64,000 bases of DNA from Vombatus ursinus (taxonomy: Eukaryota; Chordata; Mammalia; Diprotodontia; Vombatidae): positions 15,567,910 to 15,631,909 of the forward strand of contig NW_020948739.1 in assembly GCF_900497805.2 (NCBI RefSeq), read 5' to 3'. The notes beneath the pieces were generated by a model, which saw only the letters and a program-made list of their open reading frames with translations, was not told where the DNA came from and did not search any database. Each line of letters starts with the position of its first letter. Position 1 is the first letter of the stretch. Both the position numbers and the translations under genes were made by a program. Below are positions 44,882 to 55,207 of this stretch, piece by piece.

Positions 44882-45564
44882 CACTTCTCCTGTAAAATTC
44901 CTCATTTGTAATGTGTTCCTGCTCATGCTCTTCATGCACCTCTCCTTTGCCCTCAGGGTGATCCTCAACTTCAAGTCTTTGAAGACTATAGTATTCCTTG
45001 CCTTGTAGCAATAACAACACTATCATTGCAGTAACACGTTATTGTAACATTATTTTAGTAATTAATTTATCTTACCTTAAGCTTTTGGATAGATTTGGGG
45101 TCTTTGTCAACTTAGGACAAGCATTTAGAAATTCTAAGTGTTGACACTAGAATAGGTACCTATTGACTTTTTAACTGATCAGTTGGCCTAGTGATTTAAA
45201 ATGTAATAAATTTATCATTTTAAATTCTTAATATTCTGATAACAATGAAACAAAGTACCTCACTGTTATTTCAGTAATATGTAATTTGGAATGCACCCTA
45301 TGCACTAAGCTGGTTTTACTAACCCCTGTTTTATAAGTAAGCCCAGTCCTCAGACTTAACCATGCTCACATGTAACTTTGCAAAACCCAATGCCCAAGTA
45401 AAGAATCTATTTCTTAGCTCACTAAACCATACTGCCTCTTAGATGGCAGAATTGAGGCACACTTTGTACCAAATTCTTCTTTTTGTAGAGGATCAGTTTT
45501 CTTCAAATGGTAAGTGGGCATGATAATCCCCTAAATTCTCCTATACCATCTTATTTCAGTTAAC
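44882..45564. other. Upstream flank stretch, nothing recognised
   Basis: AT-rich. No gene or named repeat. Confidence 0.5.
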
Positions 45565-45830
45565 AGTAGAAACAGCTGTAGTGTAGTGAATAGAAAGCTA
45601 ACCTAGAAGGAAGACTTGGGTTCAAATCCTACCTCTAAAATGTGTTGGTTGTATAACCTTAGTCAAGTCACTTAAAACTCACCTCCAAAAGTTCTAGGCA
45701 ATTCTAAGATTGTAAACTAAAGAGAAAGTATCAGCCTGTTTTGTAGAGGGAATTTCCTCTCCCAGGAGAGAAAATTTCCTTTCCCTATATCAATTAAATC
45801 ACAGATCTAATTCCTATCCTTTATTACATT
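45565..45830 (+). mobile_element. CORE-SINE, marsupial variant
   Basis: GAAGACTTGGGTTCAAATCC, CTTAGTCAAGTCACTTAAAA, AGGCAATTCTAAGATTGTAA and AGAGGGAATTTCCTCTCCCA form a nearly full-length sense copy. Confidence 0.75.
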
Positions 45831-45999
45831 AAGAAAGAAACATAAATTCATAGTGGAGTTCAAATGTAGAAAAGCAAAAAATGCTGCCCCCAAATATCTA
45901 TGCAGCTTGTTGTATTCAGGCAGAACAGAAAGTCCCATCCAAGGTCAAGAGTTATCAATAGTATCCATTAAGAGCTCCAGGGAAGGAGTGAAGCTGTGG

Positions 46000-46165
46000 A
46001 AAGACAGGTTCAGGGGTCTGATTTGTAGTCCTGCTTAACTACTTAACAGCTACTTAACAGAGATTAATTTTATATTAATCTCTTTGTACCTTAATTTATT
46101 TCTCTAAAAATTGAGGGGCTTAGGGAATCTCTAAGAATCCTTCAAGTTCTAAGATTCTGTGGTTT
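46000..46165 (+). mobile_element. MIR SINE
   Basis: Degenerate sense MIR: GTACCTTAATTTATTTCTCT, AAAATTGAGGGGCTTAGGG and TTCAAGTTCTAAGATTCTG. A 10-bp ACTACTTAAC/GCTACTTAAC near-repeat lies at 46036-46058. Confidence 0.6.
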
Positions 46166-46199
46166 ACAACACAAAATTTTACAAAAGATACATCTATTT

Positions 46200-46372
46200 T
46201 CTGACCTTAGCAAAAAAATTTCCTTTATGCCTAATCTGAATCTCATCTGTTGCAATTTTAAAATCATTAGTTTTAGATTATTAGTGGAGAAGAAAAATAG
46301 CTGGTCATTAACCTCCTTTTATGTATCCTGAGATCACCCTTCAACTTTCTCTTTTCAAGGTGCTATTTTACG
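46200..46372 (-). mobile_element. Possible CR1/L3 LINE fragment
   Basis: TTTATGCCTAATCTGAATCT, TTAACCTCCTTTTATGTATC and CTTTCTCTTTTCAAGGTGCT are weakly similar to the antisense CR1/L3 end. Confidence 0.4.
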
Positions 46373-46374
46373 AA

Positions 46375-46472
46375 TCTTTACCCATTATGGTTCCTGGGTT
46401 TTGTTATCCAATCTCTTTCTACAGCTTATATTGTACACAGTAAGCACTTAATAAATAGTTGTTTAAATTAAT
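46375..46472 (+). mobile_element. L2 LINE 3' end
   Basis: TTGTACACAGTAAGCACTTA then ATAAATAGTTGTTTAAATTA. Confidence 0.65.
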
Positions 46473-46847
46473 CTAATTCTATGACCAGGTAATCTGCTAG
46501 CACTCATTCGAAGAGTCTCTTTAAATTTAGAATGTTTTTTTACATTGATCACAGTATATTGATCCCTGTTAAAAGTCCTAACAGGATGTTGTCTCATGGT
46601 GGCACAGAAGTGACTTTTAAATCTCAAGGACCTTCCCAGTGGAACAATTTTTTTTAGTTTCTACGAAACTGGGAAGGCCTGGAAATGGGCTAAATGGAAA
46701 TAAATCATCAGAAGGTTGATCACTCTGTGGTGACATTTTTTTTGATGGGAAGTAAGACAGCAATATATGAAGACCATCTACTGAGACACAGAAGGTTTAT
46801 AGTGTATACCAGTTGAGTACTCAAATTGATGTAATTATATTAAAACT
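46473..46847. other. Upstream flank stretch, nothing recognised
   Basis: No gene or named repeat. Confidence 0.5.
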
Positions 46848-47040
46848 CTAGACTTGGAAGGGACCTCTGAGGTCACATAGTTCAATTCCTTCATTTTAAA
46901 ATGTGGAAAATTAGACCCAGGGAGATTTAGTGATTTGTCCAAAGTCATACAGATAATAAATATAACAGATGGGATTTGAACCTATAACATTTGACAATTG
47001 GTTGTCTTCTACCATATCATGCTGCCCTGCCCAGTATTAC
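46848..47040 (-). mobile_element. MIR3-like CORE-SINE
   Basis: GACTTGGAAGGGACCTCTGA, AGACCCAGGGAGATTTAGTG, GGGATTTGAACCTATAACAT and CATATCATGCTGCCC. It is a complete-looking antisense copy. Confidence 0.8.
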
Positions 47041-47671
47041 ATAGTTCATCTTGGCAGACTGTACCTAGGAATTCACACTCAAGTAAGTCTTTTCCTTAAA
47101 AAGAGGAGTATATATTGTTTGGGGAAGAAATTCTTTAACCTTATTTTTATTGTTACTTTTTGTTTTTATATTACCTTCAATTCTAAATAAATACCTTCTT
47201 CTTGCTCCCTAAAGCTATCCTTTGTAACAGAGACTTAAAAGAAAAAAAAAAAACAGGAAGTGTATTTTCTCAATTCTTGGAATGGACATATATTCAACAT
47301 ACTACGTTAAATTACATATTGATTAATTTGGGAGAAATGTCAGCTCAAAGATGAATATAAAAATTATTGTTGTTAGTAAAAATAAGAAAATAGCTCAATT
47401 AGGTACCCTCTTGATAAAGGGAACTATTTCATTGTACCATGGGAAGAGCTCTGCCAGTACAGTCACACTGAAAAGGCAAACAGGGAGGATGGAGATCAAC
47501 AGGGTGAAGGAAATGAAGAGAACACACAAAAAGAGACACACAAAGATAGAAGAGTGGAAACACACTGATTTGGAGGTAGTAACTTGCAGAGAAAGTATCT
47601 TCCCCAGGAAGAGAAAGCAATCCCCAGGGTTCCACTGGACTGTTTTTCATGATGTGTTTTGAAACTCCTGA
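47041..47671. other. Upstream flank stretch, nothing recognised
   Basis: A plus-strand frame at 47351-47662 is low-complexity (Lys/Arg/Glu) and not recognised as a gene. Confidence 0.5.
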
Positions 47672-47801
47672 TAAGAAAAGAGAGAGGAGCGGGGTGGGGA
47701 GAAAAAGAGAGAGGGAGGGAAATGAAGGAGAGAAAGAGGAAAAGTGAGGGAGATGGAGGAGGAAGAGGGGAGAAGAAGGAGTCAGGGAAGAGGAAGGGAG
47801 A
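47672..47801 (+). repeat. Polypurine (GA-rich) tract, about 130 bp
   Basis: Almost pure A/G on the plus strand with irregular GAGAGGGAGG units. Long open frames on both strands here are composition artefacts. Confidence 0.9.
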
Positions 47802-47872
47802 TACCCAAAGTTTAGCCCGGTGCTTGGCAGGTAGCATACCCTTAATACATGCTTGTTGACTTCTTGACTTCA
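47802..47872 (+). mobile_element. L2 LINE 3' terminus
   Basis: TAGCCCGGTGCTTGGCAGGT, then TTAATACATGCTTGTTGACT. Confidence 0.75.
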
Positions 47873-48110
47873 TACAAGGGGTATGCTAGAGCTACTTCGA
47901 AAACATGCTCTTAAGTTGGTTGTTAAATTTTTAGTGTGAGCATTTACATCTCAGAAATCACAAACCACAAATCAAGGCTTAATTTATTATTTTGTTGATT
48001 ATCTAGACTTCAAAGAATGTTAGGGGAAAATGTTGATAATGAAAATCAAGATTAGACTTAAAAGTGTGTCTTTGTTGGGGGGAGCCAGTTTTTAAAATCT
48101 TTACCAGCAT

Positions 48111-48112
48111 GA

Positions 48113-48190
<78 letters not shown>
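48111..48190 (+). repeat. (GAAA)20 microsatellite
   Basis: Twenty perfect GAAA units directly abutting the 5' end of a SINE. Confidence 0.97.
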
Positions 48191-48191
<1 letters not shown>

Positions 48192-48322
48192 GCAGCTAGA
48201 TGGCACAGGGGATAGAGCACCGGCCATGAATTCAGGAAGACCTGAGTTCAAATCTGGCCTCAGACGCTTGACACTTACTAGCTGTGTGACCCTGAGCAAG
48301 TCACTTCACCCCATTGCCTCAC
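48191..48322 (+). mobile_element. WSINE1-like CORE-SINE
   Basis: GGCAGCTAGATGGCACAGGG, GAAGACCTGAGTTCAAATCT, AGCTGTGTGACCCTGAGCAA and CCCCATTGCCTCAC. A short AAAAGAAAGAAATAAA tail follows and echoes the upstream GAAA array. Confidence 0.93.
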
Positions 48323-48339
48323 AAAAGAAAGAAATAAAG

Positions 48340-49590
48340 CCAGTGTTCAGTGACAACAAGCCTCCTAGAGAGCAGGAAAGAGAGTCCTTGAGGGTAGGAC
48401 TAGTCAGCATTGCCCCTACTCTCCACTTTTGTCTTCTTTTTCTAGCTGCAACACACTAGATATCATTAGTATCCCAGCTCTTCTATGGCTCTTCCAGCCT
48501 GTTCTTCCATAAATTGTGTGCTTTGGTGTGTGATTTCTTCCTGCTCCTGTCTGACCTTGCAAAATTTTGTTGTTATTTTTTCCAATTTTCTGCATAAAAG
48601 ATCATGTTAGAACCATCATTTGTCTTCTTCAGGATCTACAACTTAATATGGAAGGGAGTTTTAGCAATTCAAACCCTTTCCAGTACCATACTGGAAACTC
48701 CCTAAGGTACCAGGATGCAGATGACCACTAGGAAGTTGTTAGCTCCAGGTGAGGTGAGAGAGGCTTTTCCCAGTCTTGTGGCTGTTGAAAGATGAGCTTC
48801 CTAGATTCATACTACAATTGGTTTGGGGAGAGAGAAGGCAGGTAAGTTAGAGAGGTACTGACCAGTATTGCTACATTTTCAGCACATCTTTTCTTTTTTT
48901 TCTCTTTAGCACATCTTTTCAAGGTTCATAGTGGATTGTGTGGGATAGAGAGGATGATGGGTAAAGAGCCAAAAACCTTGTAGCAGCTCAGCTCTTGTCA
49001 GGTTCCTGACATTCCTCCATTGTTTCTCATTGCTGCATTGGGCTCTGGATACTGAACCTCTGAAAAAGTCCACCAGAAGCTTATGTGCATTTCTTAATAT
49101 CCCTCTAAGTGTCTTCTATTGTCTACTGTCATACCCTGTGCTCTTTGAAGGCCAGTGCACAGAGTAAATCTGAGAGGAGAACTGCATGGAAGGGACATGC
49201 CCTGCCGAGAGAGTCAGGCAGGGACAACCAGGGAGATGATTTTCCACAAATGACCTCAACTCCCTAGTTACTAGGGAAGAATGACCAGGGGTGGGCATCT
49301 TTGTGAGAAGTAAATAAAGTCACATGCCCTTGACAAATTCATGCCAATAACAGTCAGCAAAGCCGTCAGTATTGAAAGAAGGAAAAGTAAAGTGGCACAG
49401 GGTTATAGCAGAGAGAGAATAATTAATGGCAGGTGAATAGGCTGGACCATGCTCTCATCAACTACGACACTCATTGGGGTATAGTTAGATTATGTCAATA
49501 AAAACTAGTGACCTATTGCAGAGCAGGAACTCTTGTCAATTTCATCATCAAGGTGCTCATACATCACTATGTGAAGCAGGAAATTCCCTT
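48340..49590. other. Upstream flank stretch, nothing recognised
   Basis: About 1.25 kb, moderate GC, no exon and no repeat family identified. Confidence 0.5.
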
Positions 49591-49599
49591 CCCACAATG

Positions 49600-49812
49600 C
49601 AGGGATCCTCAACCTGGGGTCCACAAGTTCCCAAGGGATTTATTGATAGATTTCAGGGAGAAGGGCCTATTAACTTGGATAGGGAAAAATACATCTCTGT
49701 TTTCATTAACCTCTAACTGACATTTAGCATCTCTTTCAATTATTAACGTAGGCAATATAGCATTATTCTAACAAAGGATCCTTGACACAAAAATAAAGGT
49801 TAATGACCCCTG
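49600..49812. mobile_element. Non-autonomous hAT-like DNA transposon
   Basis: Terminal inverted repeats CAGGGATCCTCAACCT and, on the reverse strand, CAGGGGTCATTAACCT bound 213 bp. The interior has CTGGGGTCCACAAGTTCCCA and GACACAAAAATAAAGGTTAA, typical of a hAT-derived family. Flanking octamers match poorly, so it is old. Confidence 0.7.
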
Positions 49813-49820
49813 CTCTAGTG

Positions 49821-51120
49821 TCTGGGATGCCTTTCTTAGCTAGCCTGTTGTGTGAGTTTGTTTCCTTCTGGGTCATCCCTTTTGTGATTACATGAAAGAA
49901 ACATGTCTTATCTTTGGGTTCCTATGAGAATGGAAACCCAAAAATAGGAGCCCAATTAATTTGTGTCTGTGTGTGGGCAGTAGGAACCAGGCAAATGGCC
50001 TAAGCTGGTTCAAGTTCAGAGGGGGAGGGGGTTGGGGGGACAGCACTATAATAATAACGAATGACCCTAGACTAAGTTTCTAACTGGAAAATGTGGCTCT
50101 GAGGCTCTTTCTAATTTCTAATTTCTTTTCATTTAGGGAATTTAAAAGAACTAGACAATACCCTTTTAGGGAAAGAGGTTACTGAAGATGGTAGAAAAGG
50201 ACATTCTGGAGATTCCCACTTACAAAACACAGACTAACTTATTGGGCATCATCTCATTGGGCATTTTTCTATTATTAGTCCCTTTTTTATCTAGCTTAAA
50301 GTTTTGCCCTAGAATTTTCAAAGACAGATCATGCTTTCATGTTTTAATAGCCTGACTCTACATTTTGTCCGTTCTGTTAACCAAGGAGTTTGATGGTCAG
50401 GTCCATAATTATTATCTATGTGAGGCTGCTCTCCTTAAGGAAGGAAGTCAGTGGTACCTTAGAGAAATCCAACTACACTTTCACATCACAGCTTCTCCAT
50501 TTCTTCCCACTATTGCCAGATAAACACCACCAATCAGATGAGCCCCTCAGGGCCATTATTAGTAATAGAATTCATTTTGCTTCTCTTGAATACCCACCCC
50601 CAGAAGTTTGCTAATGGTTTTACATCCTGTTATTGTTATTTTACCCAGGATATTCTCAGAATAAACTCAGTTTGATGAGATGAGATGAGAAGACCTGTCA
50701 GTGAAGCACTTCTGTGGGTGAAAATGTTGAATAAAACAATAATAGTCCCCGGAAGAGTAGATGTTTCCTGGTTTGCTCTTCTCAAGTGTTATTTGTCTCT
50801 AAGAATATCATCTGCTCTCTAAATATAATTCCCACTTAACACTTGTCCCACAGCCATTTCTGATTTTATTCTGAGTCTCATATTCCTCTATTTTGGAGTT
50901 TATTTGTTGATAATGTAAACTTTTTTTGTTGCTCATTGGAAGATTTGTACTGATTTTAAGAACACTGGAATGTGCTTGCTCCTAAAAAATCCAACCCTGG
51001 AGGATCCTAAACTATTTATTAACTCTAATCCCCTATCTCTGTTTCCTTTCATTTTAAACTCTTTGAATGTGTTGTTAGGGCTCAGATCTCACAGTCTCTT
51101 CAGTTTAGGGACTCGATAGA
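49821..51120. other. Repeat-poor upstream block with a G-rich run
   Basis: No repeat or exon recognised. A G-rich patch (GGGGGAGGGGGTTGGGGGG) lies at 50021-50039. Confidence 0.5.
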
Positions 51121-51123
<3 letters not shown>

Positions 51124-51156
<33 letters not shown>

Positions 51157-51202
51157 ACATATATATATGTATATATACATATGTGTATATATATATATAT
51201 AT
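51124..51202. repeat. Compound (CT)n-(TA)n microsatellite
   Basis: (CT)n at 51124-51155 runs into TATATA and TATGTA units to 51202. Confidence 0.95.
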
Positions 51203-53100
51203 TACCATTTCATTTGAGAGTTATCTAATTAGACCAACCTTACCAAAAAGGTATTTGCCCAATGAAATAGAAAAGAATTCTGTTTTCATTTGTTTTACTT
51301 CTTATATGACTATCTTGTGAGAAGGCTTAGCTGGAAAGACTAAACAGTGTGGAATATGAGTAGTTTTTTAAAAAATATATTTTATTTTCAAGATTGTAAC
51401 AGTTCCTACCTTACTTACTGGAGATTTTTAGAGTAGCTGGAATGGAATGAATACAGAAGTTTGAAAATCATCCTTGAATTTTTTATGTGACTTATTGCCT
51501 GGCATTTCCAAAATTCAATTAATTGTTTTTGCTGTTATTGTTCTTACTTATATTAATCACATTTTCACATTTAACATTCAAGAATGCTTTTTCATTCAAT
51601 ACCTTTGGTTTTGCATCAAACATGGGAGCTTTTTTTTTTAAAAAAAACTTTTGTCATCATTGACAATTCACCATAGTTCCTCCACCATTTCTTATTTGTG
51701 AATTAGCAAAAACATTTTTCAGGGTATGGCAATTCAGTTAATTATATTTATATAAGGTAATTCAATTTAATTATAGCCAGTATCTCCAACAAGGACACTG
51801 GCCTGTTTTTATCCAACTAATTTGTTTTTTAAGACAGTCACATCATAAGCACTTATTTAACATTTGAGCAATTTGTAAATATTTGACTCGTCCAGATGTT
51901 CACGCTGTGGTCTGCCACTTGAGAACTCTTTTGTAGACCGATGTGATAAGGACAAGTTCTCATCTTGCTCTTCGTCCCCATGGAAGTGATCCAATTTGAA
52001 GTCCTACTGACTTCAAAGGGAGCCCAATGCAGAAATCAGCTCTAACAAAAGGCCCCAACATTTGACCTAAAGCTTTTCAGTTGTTTTTCTTGCTTAATCT
52101 ACTAATTCCTGAAACACTTTAATTCAGAATAGAATATATTCTGTTCCTTTTCTCCTTGTGGGAATGTGGTAGCTGAAGAATGACTGTATTCCTTGCAAAA
52201 AAAAAATGGAGATGGAGAATGTCTCCTGATCTTTAGGGGAAAGGACAATTGAGCTCAGAAAACAGCCATCTTAATAGCATTCCTGTTCTCATTGTGTGTG
52301 AGCTCTCATAATACATGTAAGAGTTATAACTCTCAGGTAACTAAGCTGATTTTTAGGCACACATACCAGAATTAATGGATCCAAATGTGAGTTATCCCCT
52401 TCAAAGTAGTCACTTTGGGAGGCCATGCACTTATCTCCACAATTGTATTATTGCTCAAAACATTTTTTGGAACTTCTTTGGAATTATCTTCAGAACTGAC
52501 ATTTCATTCTTCTGAATATCCTCAGTAGGGAAAAATCTTTACTTTTGGCTCTTTTCAAAATTAAATCCATCCTCAAAATACAATTTGGAGTTAAGTCTGG
52601 CAAATGTTATACAATTGTAGTTGGGGGTCAAAAACAAAGGCCACGAGGCTAATTTTCTTGAGTAGTTTGAAAGTCAAAGAGAATTCATTTAACAATAATT
52701 CATGTGATACTTTATTAAATACCTAAAGTATGAAATGGCATACACTGTATGAAGAAGTCTCAGAAACATTTTGAGCAGTGGCGGCATCACTAAACAAGTA
52801 TGTTGCCATCTAAGAATTAGATAACTATTTACTTTGAAGGACAACACTAGTGTAAGTGCACACATTCATTAGACTTGGATTTTTTTTTCCATTACTTTAT
52901 CAGTCTTGGTTTTTGAAGCTAAATACTGAAAGCCAGCTAAAGCCCATTACACGCATTTATTCTAATGTATAATCCCTTCCTCCTCTGGCCTTTTATTCCC
53001 CTTGTTAAAGTCATTTGGGGTCCACATTTTTTTTTAGAGGTGTTGGATTTTGTATCAGAGACCTAGTACTTCTACACATTGTTAGTTAATTACACATTAC
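51203..53100. other. Repeat-poor upstream block, about 9-10.5 kb before the promoter
   Basis: About 1.9 kb of sequence without a recognised recent repeat. It includes a possible ancient amniote-wide element near 51985-52065. No exon. Confidence 0.5.
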
Positions 53101-53104
53101 ACTA

Positions 53105-53305
53105 GAGGCAGTGTGGTAGAGTAATATAAGCACTGGCTTAGGAGTTAGAGAAACAGGATTCAAGTCCTCCTTTGTCACTGATTACCTGTGTAACCTTGGA
53201 CAAGTCACAACCTCTCTGGACCTCAGTTTCCTTGTCTGTAAAATGCAGGGGTAGGACTGTATGGTTTGTGAGTCCCCCTCCAGTTCTAAATCTATGATCT
53301 TCCCA
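53105..53305 (+). mobile_element. MIR SINE
   Basis: GAGGCAGTGTGGTAGAGTAA, CCTTGGACAAGTCACAACCT, CCTCAGTTTCCTTGTCTGTA and CCAGTTCTAAATCTATGATC: complete and well preserved. Confidence 0.9.
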
Positions 53306-53659
53306 TCAGGGAAGAGAATTGTACTTAAGCTGTCTGCTTTAAGGATCTGAGATTTCCTTGTTGAGTGAGCCCTCCCATCACCCAGGCAGAGAAATTCCAA
53401 CCCCTCTACAATATGGTAGATGGTCTTCAAGAGTTGCTCTGGCTGAAAATTCATCATTAAATGGCAAACCTGCCAATGACTCCCCCCAAACATGGCTAGA
53501 CTATGTTTATTTAAGGAAGCATATAATTCTTGCATACAAAAACAGTGTCCTAAACAGAAATCTGACCCATACGTTTTAAAGTTCTTCTTCTATCCTATAT
53601 AGGGGCTAGCTTGAATTGTCTGTGCCCAATCAACCCACCCCTGTGGGTAATATACATAG
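53306..53659. other. Upstream flank stretch, nothing recognised
   Basis: The open frames here are not recognised as any protein. Confidence 0.5.
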
Positions 53660-53832
53660 ACTATAGTAACAGCCACCTTGGTGCTGCTATTTTTCTCTTA
53701 TGCACATGCCCTGTCTTCCCAACTGGATTAGAAGCTCCTTGAGAATAGGAACCATGCCTATTATTTTTTGTATCCCCAATTTCTAACAAATGCCTGCCAT
53801 ACAATAGGCTCTCATCCAACATTAATTATTAA
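53660..53832 (+). mobile_element. L2 LINE 3' end
   Basis: GATTAGAAGCTCCTTGAGAA, then TATCCCCAATTTCTAACAAA and TGCCTGCCATACAATAGGCT. Confidence 0.85.
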
Positions 53833-54204
53833 TGATCTTGACGCTCGATCTTAGTCATTATATGTTCATTGTATATATTGTTTTAAGTGTACCTACATAT
53901 AAATGTTGGTTCTTTTACTTCCTCCTTTTTCTCCACCACCACCCTCCTCCTCCTGCTTCTCCACATCTATCTTTGCTGTGTAGTTTTTTATCCTGCTGCT
54001 AGATGGCAGGAATAATCTGAAAGTGAGTTGTCTCTACCTCTTTTATGCACTTATGTTCTATGGTGTAGTATGATTATTTCTGTATGTTGGATTCAGTTAG
54101 AAGACTGTAAGATAAAGCCATAAGAGGCAAGTCGCAGAATCTCTGCTTTGAAACGGAGCTAAGATGTATTGTACTCTGACCTGCACTTGAACAGAAATCT
54201 TATA
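53833..54204. other. Upstream flank stretch, nothing recognised
   Basis: Includes a CTCC-rich run (53927-53962). No exon. Confidence 0.5.
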
Positions 54205-54402
54205 GCATCCAACCTCAGACACTTGTTTGCTATGTGACTCAGGGAAATTCAATTCCCTTTTCCCAGACCCAGCTCCTCATCTGTAAAATGGGAATAATGA
54301 TAACTGTATTATAAGGACCAAATGAGATAACTTACATGTAGTGCTTTATAGCACCATCGAGGCATACATAAATGTTAGTTGTAGTTTGTTGTTACTATTT
54401 TT
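54205..54402 (+). mobile_element. MIR SINE
   Basis: CAGCTCCTCATCTGTAAAAT, GGACCAAATGAGATAACTTA and TACATAAATGTTAGTTGTAG. Confidence 0.85.
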
Positions 54403-54451
54403 ATTTCCAATTGTAGACATGCGCTCTGCGTAGAATCCCAAAGGAAAGAGG

Positions 54452-54736
54452 CAGGGCAGTTAGGTTGGCACATTGAATAGAGTTCTGGACCTGAAGTCAA
54501 GACAACCTGAGTTCAAATCTTGTTTCAGATGCTTACTGACTGTGTGACCTTTAGCAAGTTCTGTCTGCCTCAATTTCTTCATTTGTAAAATGGAGATAAT
54601 AGTACTTACCTCTCAGGATTGTTGTAAGGATAAAAAGAGTTAATATTTTTAAAGCACTTTAAAAACCTTAATGGGCTATGTAGATGTTAGCTGCTATTAG
54701 TATTAGTATTACTATTACTATTATTGTTGTTATAGA
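54452..54736 (+). mobile_element. MIR-family CORE-SINE, nearly full length
   Basis: GGCAGTTAGGTTGGCACATT, ACCTGAGTTCAAATCTTGTT, TTCTTCATTTGTAAAATGGA, CTCAGGATTGTTGTAAGGAT and the (TTA)n-like tail. Confidence 0.88.
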
Positions 54737-54813
54737 GGAAGGAGAGATGGCTCCAGGCTGACTATTCACTATAGACTTCTGAGAAGCTGAGGTTAGGAAA
54801 GTAGGCTTCAGCT

Positions 54814-54836
54814 GGGGGGGAGGGGGGGAGGGGGGA
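54814..54836 (+). repeat. G-rich run
   Basis: Three to four G6-7 runs separated by single A bases; could form a quadruplex. Confidence 0.85.
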
Positions 54837-54854
54837 TGAAGCAGCTGTTTTCAA

Positions 54855-54958
54855 AGAAGCTTCAGATTCTGAGGACCTGAGGTCAAATCTCAACTCTGCT
54901 ATTTGCTGTCCAGGTGATCTGGGTCTAATTAATTAACATCTCTGGGCCTAGAGGAGTT
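54855..54958 (+). mobile_element. MIR SINE fragment
   Basis: CTGAGGACCTGAGGTCAAAT then TTAACATCTCTGGGCCTAG. Confidence 0.65.
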
Positions 54959-54959
54959 T

Positions 54960-55059
54960 TGGATTAGTTGAGCACTAGATCCCTTATAGCTCAAAGCTAT
55001 ATCTGCTCCAAGCCAATTTTGCTTAAAGACCTCTAGCAAGAGAGAAACTACTCCCTTTC
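54960..55059 (-). mobile_element. CR1/L3 LINE, left part of a SINE-split copy
   Basis: TTAAAGACCTCTAGCAAGAG then AAACTACTCCCTTTC matches the antisense CR1/L3 end. It is interrupted by the SINE and resumes at 55208. Confidence 0.7.
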
Positions 55060-55207
55060 TTTTTCTTTTTGTTGGGCAATGGGGGTTAAGTGACTTGCCC
55101 AGGGTCACACAGCTAGTAAGTGTTATGTGTCTGAGGTTGGATCTGAACTCAGGTCTTTCTGAATCCAGGGCCAGGGTGCTTATCCATTGCGCCACCTAAC
55201 TGCCTGT
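55060..55207 (-). mobile_element. WSINE1-like CORE-SINE nested in CR1/L3, 15-bp TSD
   Basis: Antisense SINE: T-rich tail first, TTAAGTGACTTGCCCAGGGT, CACACAGCTAGTAAGTGTTA and CATTGCGCCACCTAACTGCC. AAACTACTCCCTTTC (55045-55059) and AAACTATTCCCTTTC (55208-55222) are the duplicated target, with one mismatch. Confidence 0.94.

Noticed and set aside
47496-47873. Frames on both strands across 47.5-47.9 kb
   Set aside because: They are produced by the polypurine/polypyrimidine tract, with Ser/Leu/Phe/Pro runs on one strand and Glu/Lys/Arg on the other.
48111-48190. Regular repeats considered as a CRISPR-like array
   Set aside because: This is a tetranucleotide microsatellite in vertebrate DNA with no spacers.
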